From Primula veris (taxonomy: Eukaryota; Streptophyta; Magnoliopsida; Ericales; Primulaceae), in assembly GCA_963682055.1 (NCBI GenBank), contig OY821745.1, forward strand, positions 18,845,342 to 18,909,341: 64,000 nucleotides of DNA. The letters run 5' to 3'. The position numbers and the translations under genes were made by a program. Numbering within the stretch: the first letter of the stretch is position 1; every line of letters begins with the position of its first letter. Under the pieces are notes generated by a model. The model worked only from the letters and a program-made list of their open reading frames with translations. It ran no database searches and was not told the DNA's origin. This document shows, one piece after another, positions 42,201-54,300 of this stretch.

Positions 42201-43977
42201 TAGTATTATAGAAGCTTGTAGAAAGTTGTAGTGTACTTATATAATATAGAAGCTTCTAGAGAGTTGTAGTGTACTTACTACTAGCCTATATAAAGGCAGC
42301 AGCTGTATCAATAGAGATTAACAGAATATAAGAAAAGTACTTTCTGTAAATCTAAATTTCACAGTAATTGTTAGTATATAGGTGTGGATCATTCCTTCCT
42401 CTGCACTGGCAGCATGGTTACTTTGATAATCAGTAAGTAGTTATGTTCGTGACATACAACTGTTTGCCTCTGATGGCATTTTTTGTTTTAAGCATTCGTA
42501 CTTGCTTTAAGTTATTTCCGTTAATAATTTGTTTCTGTTTCTTACCATGATTGCAGGCCCTGGACACATTCAATACAGCTGTTGTATCTCCTATATACTA
42601 TGTTATGTTTACATCACTAACCATTTTGGCAAGCGTGATCATGTTTAAGGTAATTATTTTTACAAATGATATTGCTAACATGCCCTGCTTAAAAGTAGAT
42701 GATCTAATTGCTAGAATGATCTATATTTGTTTTATGCACATAAATAATTGTTATCCATCTACAGCTTTTTCCATTTTGTTCACCTGTCTAATTTCTTAGG
42801 AATTTGTTTGGGAAATATGCACCTGCTTTTCGTAATGCTGTGGCAAATAAATGTGTTGGTTTCAATACGCTACTGCCCATCACATCCTTGTATATTTTAT
42901 AACTGAATAACTAAGGAGGTTATTATTTTTCTTGTATAAAGAGTCCTAGCATAAGATTGTTTTTTTTTTTTGTGTAGAACCAAAGCCAATAAAATTGCGT
43001 TAAAGTTGTTTTACCAATGAAGTTTTGCTCCCATCTACCAAGTTTTTGCAAATTACATGGCCTAAAGTTGTAGACATAGTTGAATAAGCTGCCGGATAGA
43101 GTTCAAGAAGATGGTACAAACATCAAGGAAACTTTGTTTAAAGATTTTCGACCTTTTCCTGGCAGTTCTTTATTTCAGGACTTAATTTTGTTTTGCTTTC
43201 AACAGTTGGGGTCGTAAACTTTTGTTAGGTCAACATTTATTTGATGTGCTTTTGTATATGTAGGATTGGGATAGGCAGAATCCGACTCAGATTGTTACAG
43301 AATTGTGTGGTTTCGTGACAATCCTCTCTGGGACTTTTCTTCTACACAAAACAAAGGACTTGTCTGATGGTAGGATTGTTTGGCCTCTTCCTGTAGTTTT
43401 CATAATCAGAAATGACGTCATTCCCTTTTGTGCCATTAGAAACTATTGATTTTTCGAAAAATTGGTTATGTTCTGTCTTATTTTCTATTACATTTCCTGA
43501 ACAATGTAGACTGTTTGCTTTTGATCTGAGAATGCCGTGTCTTTAGCTTTTGATATATAATTTGGTTTGCATATTGATTTGTGGGAGATGCATTTGCAAA
43601 TTCGTTTCTTTGTACATTAAATTATTCCAGAAAACTGAGAGGTTTTTTTTTTTTTGTAATGTTTTAGATTTTTGGCGTTGTTAGGTTCAAAATAGATCTC
43701 GAAACTTTTTTCCAGTTCCTTTCTGTCAAATGTACTTCATTTATATTTGACTTTCAAAATGTCTTCACAGCCCCAAATATATACTCCGTCTCTTAAAAAA
43801 TTAAATATCCAAGATTATGTTTGTATGCGTGAATAATTGCGTGCTTTTAAATTCAAAACAGGTTTATCTACATCTCCATCCATGCGACTGCTAAAACAAA
43901 CAGATGAGGAGGATGGATGTGAACGGGAAAATATCCCTCTAAAGCGAATGGATGCTCTGAGATTGCCACAGGGATGA
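30262..43977 (+). CDS. NIPA: NIPA-family magnesium transporter, complete, nine coding exons
   Basis: Exons: 30262-30421, 35517-35573, 36096-36186, 36265-36425, 36556-36683, 36769-36906, 42557-42649, 43264-43369, 43862-43977. All introns are GT-AG and the phases agree. The 1,050 nt encode 349 residues, the usual length for plant NIPA (DUF803) proteins. The start, [20 protein letters not shown], leads into the first membrane helix ([18 protein letters not shown]). The highly conserved blocks [38 protein letters not shown] and [14 protein letters not shown] follow, with about nine hydrophobic segments in all. A charged cytoplasmic tail ([12 protein letters not shown]) ends the protein. Family members move Mg2+ across plasma or endosomal membranes; the substrate here is inferred from the family. 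Intron 1 is 5.1 kb, and intron 6 contains a 5,080-bp copia element. Confidence 0.95.
30811..31030. mobile_element. MITE in NIPA intron 1, copy A
   Basis: The ends 'agggtccgtttggcaacag' and 'ctgttgccaaccatagcct' are inverted. It interrupts the intron repeat 'gagcacagact/aataatatccc', so insertion is visible by comparison with uninterrupted copies. It carries 'cagatttttag' and its complements, and has no ORF. The target duplication is short and unclear. Confidence 0.7.
31221..31397. mobile_element. MITE in NIPA intron 1, copy B (same family as copy A)
   Basis: The ends are 'agggtcggtttgacaaca' and 'tgttgccaaaaatagcct'. Internal 'ggatttttaaaacag' matches copy A. It splits the repeat 'gttttaggat/ttagtggc'. 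A further fragment of the same family, 'ggcaacagctttttttagct', is at about 30595-30655. Confidence 0.65.
33055..33560. mobile_element. hAT-type MITE in NIPA intron 1, 506 bp
   Basis: The ends 'cactgtttccaaagtcc' and 'ggacctttgaaacctgg' are inverted. A perfect 8-bp target duplication, gttttgat, flanks it (33047-33054, 33561-33568). The ends are GC-richer ('cccgcctag') than the AT-rich middle. It is non-coding. Confidence 0.8.
37284..37485 (+). repeat. 5' LTR of copia element 2
   Basis: This is 202 bp and nearly identical to 42162-42363. It contains 'ctatataaagg', a likely TATA box, about 85 bp before its end. Confidence 0.95.
37674..38790 (+). pseudogene. Copia gag of element 2, frameshifted
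   Basis: It begins [11 protein letters not shown] with a retrotransposon Gag N-terminus ([20 protein letters not shown]) and continues in a second frame after a shift near 38085. There it shows the UBN2-like region ([15 protein letters not shown]) and a CX2CX4HX4C zinc knuckle ([14 protein letters not shown], about 38485). A second shift in an A-rich run near 38785 precedes the protease. Gag packages the element RNA, and this copy cannot make it intact. Confidence 0.85.
38735..42110 (+). pseudogene. Broken copia pol of element 2
   Basis: Pieces: 38735-39478 holds protease ([11 protein letters not shown]), HYRLGHP and the integrase start HSDIWGP. 39536-40240 holds the rest of integrase ([12 protein letters not shown]). 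40893-41081 ([16 protein letters not shown]) and 41189-41509 ([14 protein letters not shown], active site intact) hold RT. 41555-42154 holds RNase H remnants ([11 protein letters not shown]). Stops at 39476-39478 and 41079-41081 and several frameshifts, including in the RNase H Asp region near 41690, disable it. Confidence 0.88.
42162..42363 (+). repeat. 3' LTR of copia element 2
   Basis: This is 202 bp, preceded by a polypurine tract and followed by gtaat. Confidence 0.95.
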
Positions 43978-44560
43978 CGTATGACGACTTTTGTATCATA
44001 AGAATTGTATCCTATATACCACATGATTGATTTCAGGATATGTATGTTTAAGAAAAGAAAGGCGAGGTATTATTTTGAGTTTTCATTTTTCAGGAACAAA
44101 CATAGATGCTAGATCCGGGGCTAGAAATGCAAATGTATTCCCAAACAAATGTTGTTTATATAGTGAAACTATCATTTTGTGCTAAGAATATATGGTTAAT
44201 TGTGCACTGAATCGCTGCCTTGAGCGTTTGTAGGTTTTCCAGCATTGTCAATATTAGATACGTTGTTAGAGGCCTTTTGATTATAGCGAGAGTCAGTATG
44301 AGTAGTCTAGGCAGCTGCAGACTTAATTTCAAGTTATATCGTAATCGATTAGCTTTAGAAATAGGGCTCTCATAATTTTCTGTACATCCTTGTATAAGCA
44401 ACATGGAATTTTTCTGTACATCCTTATCATATTTTTTTCATGTTCCTTGTGCTCTTGTTGTTTGCTCTTGGTTAAAATTTGATTGTCATGGGTTTTAGAA
44501 GGTCCTACTGCAATTCTAGACACACATTATGTTTATAACTAGTTGGTACGTATCTGTGTC
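43978..44560 (+). other. Probable NIPA 3' UTR and downstream flank
   Basis: Sequence after the stop codon has no convincing ORF and no clean AATAAA. Several near matches exist, so the polyadenylation site cannot be placed. Confidence 0.4.
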
Positions 44561-44619
44561 TGTGTTTTACATTGCGTTTGGTCCTTTATCGTGATTACGA
44601 TCTAAGATTAAGATTCTAT

Positions 44620-44970
44620 TCTGTAATTGTTCGTGTCCCTTTTCGTGCCTCCTTATTTATTTTCGGCGAAATTTTAAATCTTTACGACTTGTTTCGCACA
44701 TTTATAAACTCTTATAATACATTCTATGCAAACTTCTTAGTATTTGGAGATAATCTTGCTCTAAACAATTTTTTTTTAATTTTAATAATTATTTTATAAT
44801 AGTTTTTTTCTTTTATTCCAAATCAAATTGTCTGTGACTTCTCTCTTAAAAATCAATGCTTGAGTGTATGGATACATGTATAATCATAATTGTAGATTTT
44901 TTCTTCTCCAAGTTTTTAAAATAATATTTTGGATTAAATAGGTAAGGGGGCACGGAATGGAATAGAGAAT
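44620..44970. repeat. Dispersed repeat, copy 1 (pairs with 63160-63500)
   Basis: Shared blocks, in the same order, include 'cgtgcc(t)cttatttatttt', 'aaattttaaat.ttacgactt'-like sequence, 'tataaac(t)ctta(t)aatac', 'tg.atacatgtat.at' and 'ggtaaggggg.acgga'-like sequence. The copies are direct and diverged. The class is not identified. Confidence 0.6.
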
Positions 44971-46348
44971 AGGGGACGATGATCTACACTTCCCCTTAAT
45001 AATAAAGAAGTATAATAATGTTGCCCTTCTCAAAATGTTCAGCATTATGGTGTTTTTTTAGAAAAAGGTTTGTTCTTGATTATATGCCAAAAAGTATTAA
45101 AAAAAAAAAGGTGTAAGAGCTACTCTCCTGGATGGTTTCTGTATCTAGTTTTTTGTGTGGATATAGTTCTGTATATAGTTAGTTACTCTTCATTTGCCTT
45201 CTAAAAAATTAAACATCTCTTTTTGGTAGTCATTAACTTCATTTTCAGGTCTGAAATTAACAAGGACAACTACTACAATTTTGATTTTGATTTTTCTTTT
45301 TTTCCCTTTTGGCATTTTCCAGTGAGAGTGTCAGTGATTTTGAGCCAGATACTTTGAAATAGTGAAAAATTATCAAAATCTACCATTTTTTAAACTATAT
45401 TATCAAACAGATGTGTTAAACTATTTCTTCCTAAAAGTTGCCATTTTCTAAATTTACTCGCAACTCTTGCTCTTCCCTATCTCCTCGTTCTCTCTCTTTA
45501 CCTCCATGGACGTAGATGTACATAGACATGTTTTTCCATGTAACAAAGCCTCACAAGAGTACAAGTTCCGTTACAAAATAAAATCCCGTAAATACATGGT
45601 CGATTCATGACGAATTATTCGATATTTAGTTCTTAAATTTACTCGATTTCAGGTTCATTATGCGTTTTTCTTTTTCTAGTTTTCAACCAATATATTTTCT
45701 GCTAATTAAATCAATTAGCCTGACTTAAACATGCAACAATTGTCAACCCAACGTGTTTAATCTAGTAAATTTCAGTTATGTTTTCAATTAAGTGTTCCTA
45801 ACTACTTAAATTATGCAATAATATGGAGTTATCTATTCCAAAAATATGGAAAAATATAAAAGAGAAAGTTTTAGCTAAAACAATAGTCAAAGAAATAATA
45901 AAAATCAATCACAAAAACTGAAAAACGATAGTAAATATCTCAAAATAATATATAAGAAGAAATTTTTTAGAGAGAGAAGGTGTTTGAGATACTAAATTTC
46001 ATTTATGGAGTCTGTTCTGAATAATGGCTATTGAGTTTGAGAAATAGGCCTATAGGAGGAGGAAACCTGTAACAAACTATCCAAAATTGAATATTATGTT
46101 TATGGAAGCGAGGACTCTGACTCTCAGTCATGATGACTCAATTGCATTTAGGTCCCTCAAAAACTAAAAGTATAACAAAAAAAAAGTAGACTAAATTGAA
46201 ACTAACTATGTACGGTAAAAATACCGAAATCAAAGAAACAATCTTACATCTCAGACTCTCGGTACCTACTCCTATATTCACTTATCTCTCTCTTCAATAC
46301 TTCCTCCCTCCTAAAAAACCATCCAAAACCAAGCCCGGAAATTGCTCA
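44971..46348. other. Intergenic AT-rich DNA without a gene
   Basis: Short frames only, none with recognisable domains or codon bias. A purine-rich run occurs at 45970-45990. Nothing else is supported. Confidence 0.5.
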
Positions 46349-47983
46349 GAGGCTGGATTTTTCCGCTGCAATTTATCTGTTTTCACGCTCAAACCGTAAT
46401 TTTTTTTCGAGCCGTAATTTTTTTTTACGAACCGTAAGTCAAAGTCAAACCGTAATTTTGACTTACGATTTATAAAATAAGTCAGAATTACGGTTTAACT
46501 GTGAAATTACCAAATTACTCCTGCGTTGAAATCTGAAAAATTTACAGTGGACCGATCGATCGGGCATCACAGCCGATCGATCGGCCAAGCTCTCTGGAAA
46601 ACTTTTCAAAGAGCTAATTAACTCAAAAAAAATAATATTTACAGACCGTAATCGTGACTTATTCATAGATAAAATGTCAATAAGTTAATTTGTTTCGAGT
46701 AACATGATAAAATATTGTTTTGAGTACTAATCATTTAAAAAAAAGGGTTAATTTATTTAAAATGAAATTTGCCTACTTATCTCAAAAAAAATATTTACGG
46801 ATCGTAATCGTGACTTACGGTTTTATAAAATGCCAATAAGTTAATTTGTTTCGAGTAACATGATAAAAGGTCATTTCGAGTACTAATCATTTAAAAAAAT
46901 GGTTAATTTGTTTAAAATGATAAACGATTCAATATCGAACATAACGGTTGAAACGGAACTAAATTTGGAACTATTAAGTACTAATCATTTAAAAAAATGG
47001 TTAATTTGTTTAAAATGAAATTTGCCTACTTATCTCAAAAAAATATTTACGGATCGTAATCGTGACTTACGGTTTTATAAAAGGCCAATAAGTAAATTTG
47101 TTTTGAGTAACATGATAAAAGTTCGTTTCGAGTACTAATCATTTAAAAAATTGGTTAATTTGTTTAAGATGATAGACGATTCAATAACGAACATAACGGT
47201 TGAAACGGAACTAAATTTGGAACTATTCAATACTAATCATTTAAAAAAATGGTTAATTTGTTTAAAATGAAATTTGCCTACTTATCTCAAAAAAAATTTA
47301 CGGATCCTAATCGTGACTTACGGTTTTATAAAAGGCCAATAAGTTAATTTATTTCGAGTAACATGATAAAATGTCGTTTCGAGTACTAATCATTTAAAAA
47401 AATTGTTAATTTATTTAAAATGATAGACGATTCAATAACAAACATAACGGTTGAAACGGAACTAAATTTGGAACTATTTTTTTTTTTCGACATCGTATAT
47501 TGTGGAACTATAAATTATTCGTTCGGACTCACTCCAAATTTATCTGTTTCCACGTTCATAGCGTAATTTTTTTTTTTCTGAACTAAATTTGACGCTCAAA
47601 CGATATTTTATCATGTTACTTGAAACAAATTAACTTATTGACCTTTTATCTATGAATAAATTACGATTACGGTCCGTAAATGTTGTTTTTTGAGTTAATT
47701 AGCTCTCTGGAAAATTTTCCAGAGAGCTTGGCCGATCGATTGGTTGTGATGTCCGATCAATCGACCCACTCTAAAATTTTCATATTTCAACACAGAGGCA
47801 ATTTGGTAATTTCACAATCAAAACCGTAATTCTGACTTACGAACCGTAAGTCAAAATTACGATTTGACCAAAAGTCAAACCATAAATTTGATTTACGGTT
47901 CGTAAAAAAAAATTACGGTTCGGAATTTTTTTTTACGATTTGAACATGAAAACAGATAAATTGCAGTGGAAAAATTCAGGCTC
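46349..47983. mobile_element. Mutator-like foldback element (MULE-MITE), 1,635 bp
   Basis: Long inverted arms run from about 46349-46715 and 47600-47983. The ends are 'gaggctggatttttcc' and 'ggaaaaattcaggctc'. Flanking 9-bp repeats aattgctca (46340-46348) and aattgctta (47984-47992) differ at one base, and a 9-bp target duplication is the Mutator signature. Inner arms carry 'ccgatcgatcgg' and 'ttacgaaccgtaa' palindromes. The centre holds three units of about 250 bp. There is no transposase. Confidence 0.88.
46725..47480. repeat. Three tandem units of about 250 bp inside the foldback element
   Basis: The phrase 'aaatttgcctacttatctca' occurs at about 46765, 47019 and 47267. Each is followed by 'tttacggatc(g/c)taatcgtgac', 'ttacggttttataaaa', 'gagtaacatgataaaa' and 'cataacggttgaaacggaac'. 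Units differ by small changes. Confidence 0.85.
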
Positions 47984-48234
47984 AATTGCTTATTAGAGCA
48001 AGCATTATAGCTTACTCAAACCTTACTTTTCCTCAAATTTTAAGAAATTTTACTAAAAAGTGTTTAATTTTCTTTCACAAGAGGTTACTTATTTATTTCC
48101 TCAAATTTTAAAAAACCAAAATTTTCCCCATATAAAAGGAATCAAATTGTTCTCTCATATCTTCTCTCTCATCTATTTTTTCACTTTACACTCACATGTA
48201 TTTATATTAAATAACATAATAAAAATAAAATACG

Positions 48235-48348
48235 AATATATCATTCTATTATAATAAGTCAACACAAACCAAATGAATCTACCAAATTTAGTCAATTTTT
48301 TTCAAAAATACTCATACACCTTTATATTAATTACAATAATATCATACT
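48235..48348. repeat. Truncated MITE end abutting the copia LTR
   Basis: The sequence from 'tatcattctattataataag' to 'aataatatcatact' matches 61003-61113 in direct orientation. It stops exactly where the LTR at 48349 begins, so the LTR element may have inserted into a copy of this MITE. Confidence 0.6.
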
Positions 48349-51300
48349 TGTAGAATATTATTAGACTATTGGGCCTTACTCATAGTGGGCATAAGTTGGG
48401 CTATCTACCTTCTATAATCATAACCTCTAGTATATAAAGAAGGTTAGTGTCCACTTGTATGCATACATGCTGATTAATAAAGACTTACTGTTCCATCTTT
48501 CTATATCTATACATATCTCTATATATTTCTATAATGAGCTAATATGTCACACAACACGTTATCGACACTTTGCTCGCGGAGACTAGGATATACGCTCATG
48601 GGTATTGGAGATGTTGGATAAACGCACAGATATTGAGTATTTATAAAACTTGAGGTTTAACCGGTTTTTATCGGATTATTGTTATATCGACCTTCACCAA
48701 CATACCGTGAGGACGGTACATAAAATCCTATTTTTTTACAAGATAAAACTAATACCAGATGCTCTAAATAAATGTTGCATGAAATACAAACACAACTGTG
48801 GACAATAATTATCTGACTATGCCATGTGTGTATAATTTATTGCATATAAATAAATTGCTTGTATCGGTGTATACTTGAATTAAAAAGATTCTGGAATTGG
48901 CCCATATATACTGTAATAAAATCAAACTTTGTTTAGACATTTATGTTTAGTGATTGATACACATATTAATTAATACAGTGTATGTATATGTATATATAAT
49001 ATATATAAAAGGTCTAGTAGCTATGCTTCAAGATTGAACCAATTGAAACCAGAATCCACGTTACTAAAACTAACGATATGTGTATGAAACGGCATGATTA
49101 ACGTAACCTAAATAGTTATATACTATTATTAAACTTGGTTGAATACATATCTCACTGTGTGCATGTTAATGTAATTAATCTACTGCATGTTGAAACCAAA
49201 AGTATTTGGAGTAGTACTAAATTCTGAAACTCGCTGAATAATGTATACTTACATGTTACATTATGTAAACTTATGGACTAAACCTGTAATTACTATGTAG
49301 CCTCATATAGTATGATGAATTTACACGTGTGCTCCCTGTAGTTTACTCCTATATGCAGACCAATTCATGCATTTAATTCACCTAAAATTTGATCAATACA
49401 TGCAAATTTGGAACTTGTTAATGTATTTAAACAATTACCATAAACTATTATTTGTTTACTTGCATGATTGCAGTGTATCTTGTGAATTATCATGTATAAA
49501 ACTTACACATATAGCAATAGAATAATAAAATATTGTGTTATACCTTGCTAATGTGATTGGTACATCTAGATAGATGTCATCACTGCCATGTTTATGATAT
49601 GGTAATTTGCGAAATCATATATTTTCATATTTAAGGTGGAAAAATTATGAACCTTCCCCAACTAGTCTCACCTATTTGGATACGATGTCTAGGAAAGATA
49701 TAGGCGGAAGTCGATATCCTAATGAGGTCGAGTTTTAAGTGGCATTCGTGCTCTCCACCCTCACCGTCTTTCCTGGTCGTTTTTCAAGTAGAGCTACCGA
49801 AAGGGGTTGACTAAATAATAATTTCCCTGAGTGTGTTTATATAGTGATGTATGTTTCGCCGAATTGGTATTTCAGTATCGGCTCGTCGCTCGATCAATGA
49901 GAACTGATTCACATGAGAAGCAAAACTAATGTTTTCGAACCTGTCGTTTCGAACAAAAAGTTTGTGCTTGTGCAAACCATAAACATATAAACCAGTCGTT
50001 CTATATGATAACTAATCCAGAACTCCCAACATATGTTGGATGCCATCTATGATGAGAAAAATCGCAAAACATACTTGCGAAATGACTGTTTAGACAATGA
50101 AATTATTCCGTCACCACATGCTAGTCACCCTGATGTGTGAAAATATGATGCCCAAATTTTTTTGGATGCCATCTTTGATGAGTAAAACACGAGTTTGTTG
50201 TTAACCTTAGGATGAATGCTAAGGCGATGATTTTATTCCGCCGCCACATTTGAGACGTGATGACGTCTATGGTGAACAAATGTCTGAAATTGACATATTG
50301 GAGCAATCCTTCACCAAAAATACTAGCTTGGAAATTGTATTCCATAAGCAGTATCGTGAGTTTATATTCACCATGTTCCTTTATCGCCCATCTGTTATTG
50401 GATAAGAAAATTGCCCTGGTGAGTAGTTTTAAATCCTATTGGGTCAATGGCGAATTGTTTGCCTGATATTAATGCTCTTCGTGTATATTTTTTTTCCATG
50501 AATCGAGAATCGAGAGAAGTGTTATTTGTCTCAAAATGTTGCGATCCTGATGAATCACCTAGCCAAGCGAGATTTTAAACAATCATCAAAATCGAAAACC
50601 TATGGCTCCAAGACAGTAATTGAAAGGAACAATATGGCCCGTTGTCACAAAGCAAGAGATAATGCTCAAGGAGGCAACTCTATGCTATAAAGACAAAGGT
50701 CATGCACGGTTACTCCTTAAATAGTTCAAAACTATTATAAAGGTGAAAAAACTGATGCTAATGTGGTTAAAGCTAACTGAAAGTAAACTCTTGAGACCCC
50801 CGATTTTGTGACTCAAATGAGTTTGATACCTTTCTTTATTGATTTTGATAAATCATTAAGCCGTTTTTTTTCCCGCTCATCTGGATTATGTTTTTTCCAT
50901 TTGTATTATGTTTCTTTCCCCATTTGTACATACTTTTGGACTATGGTCTGTCTGTTTACGAAATTTCTCGAAATAATTTAAAGTGTTTTGAGCAAATTTC
51001 TTTGACAAATGTGACCAAACTTTAAATTATGAAATTTTAGGCAATACTTGTGGGTTAGTTGATTTTTTGGAAATAGTGGGTAACAGTGTACCACATAATT
51101 TCACCAACTACTTGCCTAAAAGAGTCCCTTGTGACAATGATTATGGACATGTCGTTCCAAAAATCGAAATCTTTGGTAAAACCAGATTGATTTGTCAAAT
51201 ATGAGGCTTTATACTCATGTAGGTCTTGCCGTACCTTATTTAGTTATAAAATATTCGAGAAAATCAGTGTTACCTGGTAATAGCTCATGAAAGAATTAAA

Positions 51301-54300
51301 ATTTCTTTACATAGCCTCCATTCAATGCGACCAAAAGCGTATTTTAGAGAAGTTGAAATGTCTTTCAAGTGGTTGCTATCACATTTTTTTAAAAGCATTT
51401 AAAGTTACCTTATCATTTCGCCTGTCGTCGATTGATAAAGGATTTAGATGCTAAGACATGATTGTCTATACTATCATTCGCCTGTCGTCGATTGATAAGA
51501 GCATTTTGATATTTTGGCATTGACCGGATGAGATATTCCCGGGTCAAAAAACGATGCTTAATTTATAATCGCATCGCATTTGGATTCTCTTTGAGGATAT
51601 ATTTCGTGATTAATCCGAAATCCATGCCACTAATGCTCACTTTGAAAGACTGGTATGTGTAAAGATCACGAAATGGACTCGTAGAATTCTTGTAAAGAAT
51701 TGAAAGAGTTATTGTGGACTTATCCAACCATAAGACGGACCATAAATATAAATGGTTTTGGTTGATGCATCGACAATATGGTCACATTTTACTGTTGTCC
51801 ACATAAATGCAACACTTCCCAAACTCTTAGCCTTATCATTAAGTTGATGGCTCATGATCCGGATTATCCTGAAAAATCTAGTCGACTTGATAATGCCGAA
51901 GAGTAAGAATCGAAATTTCGATTTGTATTACTTGACTTTGGTAATTGAAATTGAACATAATGTTGATTAGGTTCCGACCCAAAATGGACTCACAAAAATT
52001 TAAAGCGGTTGCAAATGATTGCATGCATTATTTGGTGATGCGCACCTATATATATTTCTGTGTGGGGTCACAATACATTGCATATTGCTGTATTGCTCCA
52101 TATGAGGCCCAGAGTCACTCAAAACACTAAATGCGTACTAGTTGGTTACTGGTTATGAGCCATACGCCTCATATGAACGCGTGTTTGAGTGCTTAATATT
52201 TTGATTGAGCTGCTATAGAGTTCAAAATATGGACCTTTGAATGGGACATAAGTCGATTATGAATCCCTTGCCTATCATTTGATAGAGTAACCTTGGCAAG
52301 CGATCTCTTTACCGCATGATATACGAAAGTGACATCGCTAAGACTGTTCTCCCCGTCGTTAGGGGGGGATTTGCACGTTATCGTTGATAAGAAACTACGT
52401 GAAGTAATATGGCATAGCCCACTCAGTCTTAGCTTGATCCTCCAAACTGCACTTAGTGATAAGTAAGTGCATAGACTCTCTCAAGTCTAACTAAATGTTA
52501 AACGCATTTAATGACTTTATGAGATGTCACGAGATCATTTATACCTTCTGCAAAATGCTTGCAAGATTAGACGTCCCTGTCGGATGCCGTGTTCCAGTCA
52601 TAACACGTTGCTTTGGCTGAATCCGCCAAGCAAAGGACGCTGTCGTCGGTCGTCAGTCTGTCGTCTTTCCCAAGATACAAGGAAGTTGAGTGGTTCTTAA
52701 TTCGTTCAGCCCCAGAGGTGGTGAATTGAAACTCGTTTGTCGCGCGAGATTATAAAGGATCAAGGAGATGTGTGATTTCCTCCTCATCCTAAGAATCTCG
52801 AAATATATGTCAATGATGATATCTTAGACGATATTGAAGCGAAATGAGACTGTCATTGATTACTTGTTCATATATTCGGTGACGACTGATAATATGAATA
52901 AATTATGACAGGGAACCATGTTACGTTGTCTGAAGTCAGCAGAGAATAGACTGTAGTAATAGAAACTTGAAATCCAAGTAGACTCCTTAGCGAAAGTGTG
53001 TTCGGACCTGTAGATCCAACACCACCAATGTTAAACGAGTTCGTTTATTTGGTTATTCGTAAGGAAAAGTGATGAGAATAATGAGATTGTAGAATGCTCG
53101 CCTAGTAGCGCAAGGCTTCTCTCACATCTTGGAATTGATTACGAGATGGTTGATTTCCTCATAATGGACGTTATAACGGTCCCCTACTTTATCAGTTTAG
53201 TAGTTTCCCAAAAACTGATTACGCAACATGTGATTGTGGTCACTGTTTTATCTCTATGAGAATTTAGACAAAGAGATATAGATGAATGTCCATGTGTGAC
53301 TTCATGTGCTTGAATCAACTAGTTCCTGACCACAGAACACGATCTCAATTGACTGAGACGTTCACTGTATGGACTAATATAATCCGAGTGGATGTGGTAT
53401 ACCCGCCTAAGTGAGTACTCGATCAACTTGGGATACTTGAACAAGTATTATGCCCTTGCGTGTTATGAAGCAATCCACGTTTTGGATTTGCCCTTCGAGA
53501 TGAAGGATCTTGGGAAGACACAGTAGTGACTCATCCCGATGATCGAGTCCCGTAAAGATTGAATCTAAGTCCATGATTCAGACTACACCTAGAAGGTGTT
53601 ATGGCGTTGTAGTCATCATGACGCTAAGTCGTCAGATTCTCCCATGATCGTTCGATCACTAGATATTGATAGACCCAGTCTGTCCCTGATAAGATGATGA
53701 AGAGATATTGAACCATCATGTTCATATCTAAGTACAATAAGCGCATCATTGTACTTGGTCTAATGTGCTAGGACGAACATCTCGTCTGCTGTGAATGGTA
53801 TAGCTCGACACAGCATCGCGCTAACACACTGCCATCGAAAGGGCATAAAAGACATTTTCCCATTACTTTAAGGTAACTGTGGATGAGGGTTTGTCTTATC
53901 CCATTTTGCGTCATCGAGTGTACCTACCCCCTTCGGTACTAGAATTAACGCAATCCTTTTTCGGTTATACGGATGTCGGTTACTTATCAGACCCGTATAA
54001 GAGATATTTCTAACATGATCTGTCTTTACCATTAGGAATAAGGCGATATCTTGGAGGTCTTGGAATGACTCCAAACGAATCACTATGATCTACTCGTGCT
54101 CTACGAGACGACTAGAGAGTGTATATGGCTTCGAGCCAGTATTAGCCATATTTGAATTACATATGTTCTGTCTCACGGTCCAGATAAAACACTTGTCTTA
54201 TTTGAGGACAACTTGTTGTTATCGATCAAGAGAGACATGACTAGATTATGCTATTTAGCATTTCTCGCTGAAATAAATCTTCACATATGAAGTTGAAGAG

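Larger units (their letters stand above)
37284..42363 (+). mobile_element. Ty1/copia retrotransposon, 5,080 bp, in NIPA intron 6
   Basis: LTRs of 202 bp (37284-37485, 42162-42363) start 'tgttagaaacaaag' and end 'aatttcaca'. I count only two differences between them. A perfect 5-bp target duplication, gtaat, flanks it (37279-37283, 42364-42368). The primer-binding site 'tggtatcagagc' is at 37486-37497 and the polypurine tract 'gcttgaggggga' precedes the 3' LTR. Gag, protease, integrase, RT and RNase H remnants are in Ty1/copia order. It is in the same orientation as the host gene and should be spliced out with intron 6. Confidence 0.96.

Noticed and set aside
44572..44799. 75-codon plus-strand ORF downstream of NIPA
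   Set aside because: It lies in a dispersed repeat, is AT-rich, and its partner copy at 63 kb does not keep the frame.
48060..48254. Small hydrophobic plus-strand ORF
   Set aside because: AT-rich, no motif, next to transposon debris. No support for a gene.
53868..54083. Minus-strand ORF MIRLESFQDLQDI
   Set aside because: It is the shadow of the plus-strand copia RNase H remnant (GYTDVGYLSDPYK).
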